From Ruminococcus sp. Phil11 (GTDB lineage: Bacteria > Bacillota > Clostridia > Oscillospirales > Ruminococcaceae), in the NCBI GenBank assembly GCA_001940925.1, contig MSGZ01000002.1, positions 1 to 62,421 of the forward strand: 62,421 nucleotides of DNA, given 5' to 3'. How positions within the stretch are numbered: the first letter of the stretch is position 1; every line of letters starts with the position of its first letter. Below, in pieces: positions 33,827 to 41,626 of the stretch. The notes beneath the pieces are model-generated. The model did not search any database, had not been told where the DNA came from, and was given only the letters and a program-made list of their open reading frames with translations. Made by a program: the position numbers and the translations under genes.

Positions 33827-34636
33827 TTATGTGCAAAGGCTCGCCGGAACGACGGCCTGTGTCTGTATGTCAGCGGACAGCGCGATCAGCACATCGGCCG
33901 GACGCTCCGCGCGCTGTGTTTCGGAGATCACGGCGGCGCTGTCCGGACGGAACGCGGGCAGCAGTGCCGTCCCCGCGACCGTTCTGACCGGCAGCATCCG
34001 GAAGCCCTTGCAGGAGGCCGCAGCGGTTTCGGGGTCGGGGTATTGCTTGAGCCAGTCCGCAAGGGCGTTCACCGGGCAGACGATCACGGGCTTGCCGGTG
34101 AAGGCATCGCAGAGCGTGCAGCCCGTGTCCGCGATCGCTGGGAGCAGATAGTCTTTTCCGCCGAGCCGCAGATGCAGTCTGCATCCGGGCGGAGCAGCCG
34201 CCGAGCGTCTTGCCCAGAGCACGGAGATCCCGGAGGCGGCAGCCGTCCCGAGCAGGAGCGTCAGCAGCGAGAGATCGGCATAGATCACGGTATTGCAGAG
34301 GTACCACCCGGCCGGACGGCATACCGCGGAAAACGCATACAGCACGCCGCAGAAAAACAGGCTGACCGCGAGGAATACGGCGGTCTGCCGGAGGAGGCGG
34401 CGTTTGCCGAAGGCGGTCAGGCATACGGCGGCGGCCGTGAGGATCCGGAGCAGAAAGCAGACCGGCAGCGGGAGCGGCGGGAGCAGAACGGCCAGTGCGC
34501 TGAGGGCACCGACGGCGGCACCGAGCAGCCCGCGGCACCGGTTCATGGGGGTATGCGTCAGGCGGGCGCAGGCAAGCAGCAGCGCGTAATCCGCCCAGAG
34601 ATTGGAAAGCAGCAGAACATCCAGATATACCGTCAT
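33827..34636 (-). CDS. spoIIGA: Sigma-E processing peptidase SpoIIGA
   Basis: Membrane aspartic protease that activates pro-sigma-E. The 269-residue protein has about five N-terminal membrane segments (MTVYLDVLLLSNLWADYALLL opens the first) and a C-terminal protease domain with ADTGCTLCDAFTGKPVIVCP. This contains the DTG active-site motif; the usual Asn or Ser after DTG is Cys here. The start at 34636 is the typical M-x-V-Y-L-D opening of the family. A TATAAT element lies 16 bp upstream. It precedes sigE by 21 bp. Confidence 0.93.
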   Translation of the reverse strand: MTVYLDVLLLSNLWADYALLLACARLTHTPMNRCRGLLGAAVGALSALAVLLPPLPLPVCFLLRILTAAAVCLTAFGKRRLLRQTAVFLAVSLFFCGVLYAFSAVCRPAGWYLCNTVIYADLSLLTLLLGTAAASGISVLWARRSAAAPPGCRLHLRLGGKDYLLPAIADTGCTLCDAFTGKPVIVCPVNALADWLKQYPDPETAAASCKGFRMLPVRTVAGTALLPAFRPDSAAVISETQRAERPADVLIALSADIQTQAVVPASLCT

Positions 34637-34651
34637 GCGATCACCGTTCTC

Positions 34652-34657
34652 ATTATA
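34652..34657 (-). promoter_or_regulatory. Candidate -10 element of spoIIGA-sigE
   Basis: Minus strand TATAAT. No good -35 stands at 17 bp, which would agree with an activator-dependent (Spo0A-type) promoter, but no clear Spo0A box was recognised. Confidence 0.45.
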
Positions 34658-34815
34658 CCATATCCAAAGCCCGAAAAAGCGCGAACAGGCGCAGCGTGGG
34701 AGTACCCGCTTGCGCGGCTTCTTGATGGTTCCTACTCCCAATGCTGAAAGCTCGGCGGATTGGACAACAGGGAGAGGTTATTTTTGTGATGTTTGACAAT
34801 TTTCATAAAAAGCAC

Positions 34816-34844
34816 TTGTCTTTTTTGTTTTTTTGTATTATAAT
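34816..34844 (+). promoter_or_regulatory. Promoter of the CHAP-dockerin gene
   Basis: TTGTCT (34816-34821), 17-bp T-rich spacer, TATAAT (34839-34844), embedded in sequence shared with the promoter of the LRR-dockerin gene. An upstream TTTGACA (34793-34799) has no matching -10. Confidence 0.75.
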
Positions 34845-34920
34845 TTTAACAACAGCAGATACGCCGAATCTTTCATTTCTATTTATTATTGATATTTTGT
34901 ATTTGATAAGGAGGATTGTT

Positions 34921-36531
34921 ATGAAGAAAACGGTGTTGAAAAAGCTTTGGACTGGATTGACTGGTTTGGTGATGAGTTTCACTATGCTTTCTGCGCAAAG
35001 TGTCATCCCTGCTCATGCATCTATGCAGGATGACATTGTGAATGTTGCATTAGGAGAAGTTGGATATGTCGAAGGATATAATAACGATAATAAATACGGA
35101 GAAGAATTTGGTTCTAACCACGCTCCTTGGTGTGCTATTTTTATTTGGTGGTGTGCACAGCATGCAGGTATTGACGAAGATATTATTGCAAGAAACGTAT
35201 CCGCAGCCAATATGGAGGGGACAAAACGAAAAGGTAATTTTGGAGGAGAGTATTATCCAAGATCAATGGTTCTGAGCGGAGAGTTTTTTCCTGAACGCGG
35301 AGATATCGTTTATTATGACGGCGAAGATGTTAACGGTTCATCCGGTCATGTTGAATTGGTTATTGACTATGATGCGAGTAATGGAACAATCTCGTCTGTC
35401 GGTGGTAATACAGGTGTAGGCAACAAGCAGGAAGGCGTTGCTAGACATGACAGCCGTTCAATATATACGACGGGAACAGCTCTCCGAATTGTTGGCTTTG
35501 AGAGACCGTATTATATAGATGTTCCTCCAACCTACGCCAAATTAGATAAAAATCAAGTCTGGTACGATCTGAAAGATGAAATCATACTCACACCGTCATC
35601 CGATCATGCAGTCGATTTCTTTATTTCAATCCGTAAAGACAATCAGACTGTGGTGAGTGACCATGTCAACAGAGGTGAAACGTTCAGGTATCGCGCAGAG
35701 CAATTCGGTGCAGGAAATTATTTTGCGTGGATTTCTGCGGCAAATTCAGCAGGCAGTGTGGATTCGGAAGGCATAGATTTTTCAATTGTGGACGGTGTCG
35801 GTTACTCCAATATTTATTCCTCGAAATCTGCATACAGTGTCAATGATGATGTCAGCGTCACTGTTGATACAATCTGCGCAAAGGGTCAGGTTATCGGCAT
35901 TGACAAAATTGGTGAGGGCAGAAAGATTACTGAAAACTGTGATTCAACATTCAGCGTTCCAGCTAAAAATCTGGGAACAGGATTGTTCGGTGCTTATTTT
36001 TCCGTTTATAACGGTTCACAGAGCGTTGATACCAAATGGGAATTTTTCTCAATTGATAACGAAACAGAAAAGCCCCAATCAGCAGAACTGAAAGCTGATA
36101 AGGAAAATTATGTTGCCGATGATAAGATTACGCTTTCGCCAAGTTCACCAAATGCATTGGTATATTGGCTTGGTGTCCGAAAAGATGGAAAGGATATTAT
36201 CAATACGAAGATTACCAGTGATTATTCATTCAACGCTAATAAGTATGGTAACGGTGTGTATTATGCATGGATTAGTGCAGTCAATTCTTGTGGTTCAACT
36301 GATTCGGAAGGCATCCGTTTTTCCGTTGGACCAACTGCAACGACAGGTGATGTCAATGACGACGGCAGCATCGACTTGAAGGACGTCACCCTGATGCGCC
36401 GCGCACTGGCCGGCTGGCACGTTACGGTCAATGAAACAGCAGCAGACGTCAACAAGGACAATTCCTTCGACCTGAAAGACATCGTCATTCTCCGCCGGTA
36501 CTTAGCAGGCGGATGGGACATCACGCTGTAA
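34921..36531 (+). CDS. Secreted CHAP-like amidase with Ig-like repeats and dockerin
   Basis: A 536-residue secreted protein. A signal peptide (residues 1-33) is followed by a CHAP/NlpC-P60-like cysteine peptidase domain (about 36-200): Cys in NHAPWCAIFIWWCAQHAG, His in GSSGHVELVIDY. Three repeats of a beta domain follow, each opening with a form like LxxxxYxxxDxIxLTPSS. A type I dockerin (DVNDDGSIDLKD and DVNKDNSFDLKD) closes it. AAGGAGG lies 7 bp before the ATG. It probably cleaves peptidoglycan or other peptide bonds while docked on a scaffold. The body is AT-rich, the dockerin tail GC-rich like the rest of the window, which suggests an acquired gene with a host-type dockerin. Confidence 0.88.
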   Translation: MKKTVLKKLWTGLTGLVMSFTMLSAQSVIPAHASMQDDIVNVALGEVGYVEGYNNDNKYGEEFGSNHAPWCAIFIWWCAQHAGIDEDIIARNVSAANMEGTKRKGNFGGEYYPRSMVLSGEFFPERGDIVYYDGEDVNGSSGHVELVIDYDASNGTISSVGGNTGVGNKQEGVARHDSRSIYTTGTALRIVGFERPYYIDVPPTYAKLDKNQVWYDLKDEIILTPSSDHAVDFFISIRKDNQTVVSDHVNRGETFRYRAEQFGAGNYFAWISAANSAGSVDSEGIDFSIVDGVGYSNIYSSKSAYSVNDDVSVTVDTICAKGQVIGIDKIGEGRKITENCDSTFSVPAKNLGTGLFGAYFSVYNGSQSVDTKWEFFSIDNETEKPQSAELKADKENYVADDKITLSPSSPNALVYWLGVRKDGKDIINTKITSDYSFNANKYGNGVYYAWISAVNSCGSTDSEGIRFSVGPTATTGDVNDDGSIDLKDVTLMRRALAGWHVTVNETAADVNKDNSFDLKDIVILRRYLAGGWDITL

Positions 36532-36544
36532 ACAGTGAATCACG

Positions 36545-36581
36545 AAAAGCACCGCAGGGCATGGAACCCTGCGGTGCTTTT
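36545..36581 (+). terminator. Terminator of the CHAP-dockerin gene
   Basis: AAAAGCACCGCAGGG and CCCTGCGGTGCTTTT pair perfectly over 15 bp with a 7-base loop. Between here and the glnN promoter (36582-36736) nothing recognisable was found. Confidence 0.9.
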
Positions 36582-36736
36582 TGCAGGGCAGCTCCTACAG
36601 GCGTTACTTGGAGTTCGCCAGCGAACCGTTTATGGCACAAAACACAACACGCGGCTTTTTTATGATATAAGCGGCAAAATCTGCATCCGTTTTGCGCCCA
36701 TGCAGCGAAGAAGAAACTTTTTTCGCCCGTCTCCCA

Positions 36737-36765
36737 TTGCAATATCCGGAATAATATGCTATAAT
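36737..36765 (+). promoter_or_regulatory. Sigma-A promoter of glnN
   Basis: TTGCAA (36737-36742), 17-bp spacer, TATAAT (36760-36765). Confidence 0.8.
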
Positions 36766-36779
36766 AGTACAGTAAGGAA

Positions 36780-36849
36780 CCGGCAGCCTGCCGGAGTGAG
36801 ATGAAAGGAGGGATACAGCCTGTCCAGACAGACTGTATCACATAGGGCT
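36780..36849 (+). promoter_or_regulatory. Structured leader of glnN with displaced Shine-Dalgarno
   Basis: The leader has a CCGGCAG/CTGCCGG hairpin (36780-36794), then AGGAGG at 36806-36811. Directly after it a second hairpin runs from GATACAG (36812-36818) to CTGTATC (36833-36839) with an inner CTGT/ACAG stem. The glnN ATG is at 36850, 38 bp from AGGAGG but 10 bp past the hairpin. A 14-codon ORF (36801-36845, MKGGIQPVQTDCIT) overlaps this structure. A CTG at 36820, in frame with glnN, stands 8 bp after AGGAGG. Which one is used is open. Confidence 0.6.
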
Positions 36850-38961
36850 ATGCAGAATTTTGAGAAGAACGCTTCGCCGGATACCTATTTCGGCTGCAAC
36901 GTATTCAACGAGAACGTCATGCGGAGCTGCCTGCCAAAAAAGGTCTTTGAGGCGGTCATGGCGACCCGCAGAATGGGCACGCCGCTCCCGCGGGATGCTG
37001 CCGATTCCGTTGCGAATGCAATGAAGGAGTGGGCGGTTGCGAACGGCTGCACGCATTTCACGCACTGGTTCCAGCCGATGACCGGCGTTACGGCGGAAAA
37101 GCACGATGCATTCCTGACCCCGATCGCGGGCGGCGTGACCCTCGATTTCTCCGGCAAGGAGCTGATCAAGGGCGAATCGGATGCCTCCTCGTTCCCGTCC
37201 GGCGGCCTGCGCGCGACCTTTGAGGCCAGAGGCTATACCGCATGGGACCCGACCTCCGATGCCTTTATCAAGGACCGCACCCTCTGCATCCCGACCGGCT
37301 TTGTCTCTTATACCGGCGAGGTGCTTGATAAAAAGACCCCGCTGCTCCGCTCCATGGAAGCTGTCAGCCGTTCGACCGTGCGGATGCTCCGGATGTTCGG
37401 CAACGACAAGGTGCAGCGCGTTATGACGAATGTCGGCCCGGAGCAGGAATATTTCCTGATCGACAAGGCCAGCTATGACGCCCGCGAGGATCTGATTCTG
37501 ACCGGCAGAACGCTGTTCGGCAGTATGCCGCCGAAGGGCGAGGAAATGGACGACCATTACTTCGGCAACCTGACGCAGCGCGTTTCCGACTTTATGCGGG
37601 AGCTGGACGTCGAGCTCTGGAAGCTCGGCATTTACGCAAAGACCGAGCACAACGAGGTCGCACCGGCACAGCACGAGCTTGCACCGGTCTACACCACATC
37701 GAATATCGCAGCGGATCACAACCAGCTCACGATGGAGCTGATGAAGAAGATCGCGCTGAAGCACGGGCTTGTCTGCCTGCTGCATGAAAAGCCCTTCGCG
37801 GGCATCAGCGGCTCCGGCAAGCACAATAACTGGTCGCTCTCGACCGACGACGGACAGAACCTGCTTGACCCGGGCGATACGCCGCAGGACAACATGCAGT
37901 TCCTGCTGGTGCTCTGCGCGTTCCTGAAGGGCGTCAAGGAATATGCGCCGCTGCTGCGCCTGTCCTCTGCGTCTGCGGGCAATGACTGCCGTCTCGGCGG
38001 CAACGAGGCACCGCCGACCGTCATCTCCGTATTTATCGGCGATGACCTGCAGCGCGTGCTCGATGCGATCGAATCCGGCAAGCCGCTGGAAGGCTGCGGC
38101 AAGGAGCGATTCTGCCTCGGTGTCGATGCGATGCCGCAGTTCCGCAAGGATACGACCGACCGCAACCGCACCTCTCCGATGGCCTTCACCGGCAACAAGT
38201 TCGAGTTCCGTATGCTCGGCGCGGCGGATTCGATCTCCTGCTTCAACTTTGTGATGAACACGATCTTCTCGCATGAGATCACCGCGTTCTGCGATGAGCT
38301 CGAAAAGGCAGACGATTTCAATACCGCGCTGCATGAGCTGCTCGTCCGCACGATCCGCGAAACAAAGGATATCATCTTCAACGGCAACGGCTACGGCGAC
38401 GAGTGGTTTGCCGAATGCAAACGCCGCGGCCTGCCGAATTATCCGTCCACGGTCGAATCGCTGATGCAGTATGACCGTCCGGAATTTGTCGCGATCTTCG
38501 AGGAAATGAACGTCCTCAGCCGCGCGGAGATCACCTCGCGCAAGGAGATCCTGCTCGACAATTACAGCAAGACCGTCTGCATCGAGGCGCGCACCATGCT
38601 CGATATCGCGCGCAAGAAGATCCTGCCGGTCTGCATCTCCTATACAAAGCAGCTCTGCGATGCCGTGAACGCGAAGAATCAGCTTTCCCCGGCACTCAAC
38701 ATCAGCACCGCCGTTGAGGACGCTCTGGTCTCCGAGATCAGCGACCTGACTGCCGGTCTGTTTGAAGCGATCGAGGATCTCCGCGAGCAGATCGCGCTGG
38801 CCGGCAGAGAGCATACCGTCATTGACAAGGCAAAGGCCTACCGCAAAACGGTCGTTCCGGCTATGGAGCGTCTGCGCACGACCGCGGATGCGCTGGAACT
38901 GCTGATCCCGCAGGATCAGTGGCCGTTCCCGCCGTATTCCGAAATCCTGTATAATATCTGA
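36850..38961 (+). CDS. glnN: Glutamine synthetase type III
   Basis: Forms glutamine from glutamate, ammonia and ATP. At 703 residues it matches the GSIII family, not the 440-470-residue GSI. Features are the N-terminal FGCNVFNENVMRSCLPK, GPEQEYFLIDKA in the catalytic domain, KTEHNEVAPAQHELAPVYT, and KPFAGISGSGKHNNWSL. The C-terminal extension after about residue 560 is typical of the family. The ATG at 36850 lacks a close Shine-Dalgarno; a start at CTG 36820 would add ten residues. It is the first of a plus-strand series through pyrE. GSIII is characteristic of Bacteroides, Ruminococcus and relatives. Confidence 0.96.
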   Translation: MQNFEKNASPDTYFGCNVFNENVMRSCLPKKVFEAVMATRRMGTPLPRDAADSVANAMKEWAVANGCTHFTHWFQPMTGVTAEKHDAFLTPIAGGVTLDFSGKELIKGESDASSFPSGGLRATFEARGYTAWDPTSDAFIKDRTLCIPTGFVSYTGEVLDKKTPLLRSMEAVSRSTVRMLRMFGNDKVQRVMTNVGPEQEYFLIDKASYDAREDLILTGRTLFGSMPPKGEEMDDHYFGNLTQRVSDFMRELDVELWKLGIYAKTEHNEVAPAQHELAPVYTTSNIAADHNQLTMELMKKIALKHGLVCLLHEKPFAGISGSGKHNNWSLSTDDGQNLLDPGDTPQDNMQFLLVLCAFLKGVKEYAPLLRLSSASAGNDCRLGGNEAPPTVISVFIGDDLQRVLDAIESGKPLEGCGKERFCLGVDAMPQFRKDTTDRNRTSPMAFTGNKFEFRMLGAADSISCFNFVMNTIFSHEITAFCDELEKADDFNTALHELLVRTIRETKDIIFNGNGYGDEWFAECKRRGLPNYPSTVESLMQYDRPEFVAIFEEMNVLSRAEITSRKEILLDNYSKTVCIEARTMLDIARKKILPVCISYTKQLCDAVNAKNQLSPALNISTAVEDALVSEISDLTAGLFEAIEDLREQIALAGREHTVIDKAKAYRKTVVPAMERLRTTADALELLIPQDQWPFPPYSEILYNI

Positions 38962-38964
38962 TTT

Positions 38965-39717
38965 ATGAAAGAGCTTGCATTTTACTGCTATCCGGGTGCC
39001 CCGTGCGGAAATTACCGGGAATACACCGCCGAGGAGCTGAAAGACCCGGAAAAGCTGGAAGGTGTGTTCGATCTCTGCCAGATCTATGAGGCACTGATTA
39101 CTGCGGACGGCTGGCATTTTCTGATCGGGCATTACGGCTTTCAGCAGCTTTATGAGATCGACAAAAAAAGCGGCTGGTTCGACGAGGACACGTTCGAGGA
39201 ATATGTCCTGCGTGTCTGCGAAGAAATCCGTATGATGGAAGAAGTACGTGCGAAAGAAGATGCTCGGACAGAGATGATCGAGCTGCGCGGCACCCCGGAG
39301 GCGATCCGCGATCTCAAAGCCTACGCTGAGTCCAAGGGCATGAGCCCGCAGGCACTGCTCTGGACTGCGGCCGATGAATTCCGTCATACCCGCGGCGAGC
39401 TGCATACCCCGCTTTTTATCATCCAGTTTCATCCGGATGAAGGCTTGTTTTTCAGTCTCAACTGTGCCGCAGAGGAGCGGTACGGCTACCGGGTCATGCC
39501 GAATGCACTGCCGCTTTCTGCGGAAACGAAAGCGGCAGTCCGCAGGCTGTATCAGGATTATGAGCAGTATCGCAGCCCGGAAAAACCCTACGGACGGCCG
39601 GACGTTCCGCCGGAACAGAAAGCGGTGCTCAGCAGGCGGGCGGAAGCATTGTACGAAAAAATGCAGGCAGAGCTCGGCGCGGATTATCAGGTCCGGAAGC
39701 CCGCTCACTGGTTCTGA
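38965..39717 (+). CDS. Protein of unknown function downstream of glnN
   Basis: A 250-residue soluble, charged protein with no domain recognised. It opens MKELAFYCYPGAPCGNYREYT and has a central region rich in Glu and Arg (about 80-130). The ATG follows the glnN stop by 3 bp and has no visible ribosome site, so translation likely depends on termination at glnN. Coupling points to stoichiometric production with glutamine synthetase, perhaps as a modulator, but this is inference from position only. Confidence 0.7.
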   Translation: MKELAFYCYPGAPCGNYREYTAEELKDPEKLEGVFDLCQIYEALITADGWHFLIGHYGFQQLYEIDKKSGWFDEDTFEEYVLRVCEEIRMMEEVRAKEDARTEMIELRGTPEAIRDLKAYAESKGMSPQALLWTAADEFRHTRGELHTPLFIIQFHPDEGLFFSLNCAAEERYGYRVMPNALPLSAETKAAVRRLYQDYEQYRSPEKPYGRPDVPPEQKAVLSRRAEALYEKMQAELGADYQVRKPAHWF

Positions 39718-39740
39718 CCGCTGACAGAGGGGAGGCACTT

Positions 39741-40142
39741 ATGGGTACAAAGGCAAAAGGGGTCAAAAAAGCACTTCTGACCGTTCTTGTCATGATTCTT
39801 GTGATCGCTGCCTTGATCGCCGCATTCATCGGCGTGAAGATATACCGCATTTACAGTAAGGATACGCTGACGCTGTACGGCTTCACCGATCAGCGGGATG
39901 ACGGGACATATTATGCCGAAACAGAGGGCATAAAAAGCCCTGTGCTCGTCACCTCGGACGATGACCTTTCGCCGTATCTGACAAGTGCAGACACCGTGCT
40001 CCATGTCTCCGGCAAGGTCACAAAGCTGCGGCTCGGGCATCAGGATATCATGGGCATGTATCTGCCCGCGCTCACCTTTGATTACCGGATCCGTACCGTG
40101 ATTTCGGCGGAACCCGCACCGGAGGAACAGCCCCTTGCATAA
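39741..40142 (+). CDS. Small membrane-anchored protein of unknown function
   Basis: A 133-residue protein with one N-terminal membrane segment (about residues 10-33) and an exported beta-rich domain. No lipobox or known domain was found. GAGGGGAGG lies before the ATG. The last codons overlap the TTG start of mutY by 8 bp. Confidence 0.7.
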   Translation: MGTKAKGVKKALLTVLVMILVIAALIAAFIGVKIYRIYSKDTLTLYGFTDQRDDGTYYAETEGIKSPVLVTSDDDLSPYLTSADTVLHVSGKVTKLRLGHQDIMGMYLPALTFDYRIRTVISAEPAPEEQPLA

Positions 40143-41184
40143 CGAACAGCTGTACCGCCTTGTACCGCCGCTGCTTACATGGTTCGCGGAGCATCAGCGT
40201 GACCTGCCGTGGCGTCAGAACCGCGAACCGTACCGCGTCTGGCTCTCGGAGATCATGCTGCAGCAGACCAGAGTGGAGGCGGTCAAGCCTTATTATGCGC
40301 GGTTTCTCGCGGCACTGCCCGATATCGCCGCGCTCAGTCAGTGTGAGCATGACGCGCTGATGAAGCTCTGGGAAGGGCTCGGCTATTACAGCAGGGCGCG
40401 CAATCTGCAGAAGGCTGCACAGCAGGTCATGCAGGAATTTGGCGGTGTTTTTCCGCGTACCTACAAGGAAATCCGTGCGCTTGCAGGCATCGGGGACTAT
40501 ACCGCCGGTGCGGTCGCCTCGATCTGCTTCGATCTGCCGGAGCCTGCCGTAGACGGCAATGTTCTGCGCGTATATACGCGGCTTTTGTGTGACAGCCGCT
40601 GTACGGACGACATGGCTGTCCGGAAGGACATCCGGGAACAGCTCCGTGCTGTTTATGAGCAAACGCCGGCCGGTCAGCGCGGAACGCTGACGCAGGCACT
40701 CATGGAGCTGGGCGCGACGGTTTGCGTCCCGAACGGCGCACCGCACTGTGACGTCTGTCCGCTCCATGCATTCTGTGAGGCGCGGAAAACGGACAGCATT
40801 TCGGAATACCCTGTGCGGAAGCAGAAAAAAGCGCGCAGGATCGAAGAATACACTGTGTATATCTTACAGTGCGGCGACCGCATCGCAGTCAGAAAGCGGC
40901 CGAAAACCGGACTGCTCGCAGGGCTCTGGGAGCTGCCGCATCTCGACGGAAAAATGGATGCACAAACAGCACTTGATGCCGCCGCGGACTGGCACACCGG
41001 TGCCGCGGAGATCGTTTCGACGCGCAATTGCGTGCATATCTTCACGCATATCGAATGGCACATGACGGCCGTGCATCTGCTCGTCACGAAGATGCCGGAC
41101 TGCTTTTTCTGGGCGGCACCGGAGCAGCTTGCTTCGGAGATCTCGCTCCCGACCGCATTCCGCATCTGTCTGCCGGAGGAATGA
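40135..41184 (+). CDS. mutY: A/G-specific adenine glycosylase MutY
   Basis: Removes adenine opposite 8-oxoguanine. The 349-residue protein has the HhH-GPD motif (ALAGIGDYTAGAVASICF, then VDGNVLRV with the catalytic Asp) and LSEIMLQQTRVEAV at the N terminus. The C-terminal nudix-like domain recognises 8-oxoguanine. The [4Fe-4S] loop reads CVPNGAPHCDVCPLHAFC, C-x7-C-x2-C-x5-C, one residue longer than the textbook x6 spacing. The start codon is TTG at 40135, with GGAGG 9-10 bp upstream, inside the end of the preceding gene. Confidence 0.96.
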   Translation: MHNEQLYRLVPPLLTWFAEHQRDLPWRQNREPYRVWLSEIMLQQTRVEAVKPYYARFLAALPDIAALSQCEHDALMKLWEGLGYYSRARNLQKAAQQVMQEFGGVFPRTYKEIRALAGIGDYTAGAVASICFDLPEPAVDGNVLRVYTRLLCDSRCTDDMAVRKDIREQLRAVYEQTPAGQRGTLTQALMELGATVCVPNGAPHCDVCPLHAFCEARKTDSISEYPVRKQKKARRIEEYTVYILQCGDRIAVRKRPKTGLLAGLWELPHLDGKMDAQTALDAAADWHTGAAEIVSTRNCVHIFTHIEWHMTAVHLLVTKMPDCFFWAAPEQLASEISLPTAFRICLPEE

Positions 41185-41187
41185 AAT

Positions 41188-41574
41188 ATGGATTATCTGT
41201 ATTACTGCAGTCCGGTGATCGCAGTCTGCGTGCTGAATCTGATCTATGAGATCTGCAGAAAGCGAGAGCCGGATGCCCCGCAGCGCGGACTGCCTGTTGT
41301 ATTTCTCTGCGCAGTTCTGCTGCCCGCGGCAGCCGTGTATGCCTGCGGACATACAACAGTCTGGATCTATGACCGTTTCAGCGATATGGCTTTCCTGCCT
41401 GCTGCGATGGGGGCGATCGCAGGCATTGTCCTGCTGACGGTTCTGATCCTGCATCTGCTTTCAAATAAGCTGTATCTCAAGCGGAAAAACCGCATCATTG
41501 CGGCAGTTCTGCTGCTGCTTGCATATCTTGCGGCAGTGACCGTGCTGTGGAAGCTGATCGTGCAGGCGATCTGA
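41188..41574 (+). CDS. Small polytopic membrane protein, cassette member A1
   Basis: A 128-residue protein with about four membrane segments and no recognised domain. Its C-terminal segment KNRIIAAVLLLLAYLAAV resembles KNRLISLAVMLVLMLAM in the protein encoded at 43711-44112, and overall length and topology match, so the two are probably paralogues. It starts 3 bp after mutY. Together with the two Gly/Ser-rich proteins that follow it forms a mirrored set A1-B1-B2-A2. Confidence 0.7.
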   Translation: MDYLYYCSPVIAVCVLNLIYEICRKREPDAPQRGLPVVFLCAVLLPAAAVYACGHTTVWIYDRFSDMAFLPAAMGAIAGIVLLTVLILHLLSNKLYLKRKNRIIAAVLLLLAYLAAVTVLWKLIVQAI

Positions 41575-41626
41575 ACCGGTAAACAAAAACTGACATCATG
41601 CAATATCCTGAAGGAGGCAGATCATT

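Noticed and set aside
34741..34920. N-terminal extension of the CHAP-dockerin protein from an earlier ATG
   Set aside because: The extension crosses the promoter and the strong AAGGAGG site; the ATG at 34921 opens a proper signal peptide.
36838..39738. A 966-codon minus-strand open frame opposite glnN
   Set aside because: Same reason: glutamine synthetase type III is certain on the plus strand, and the antisense frame lacks a ribosome site and motifs.
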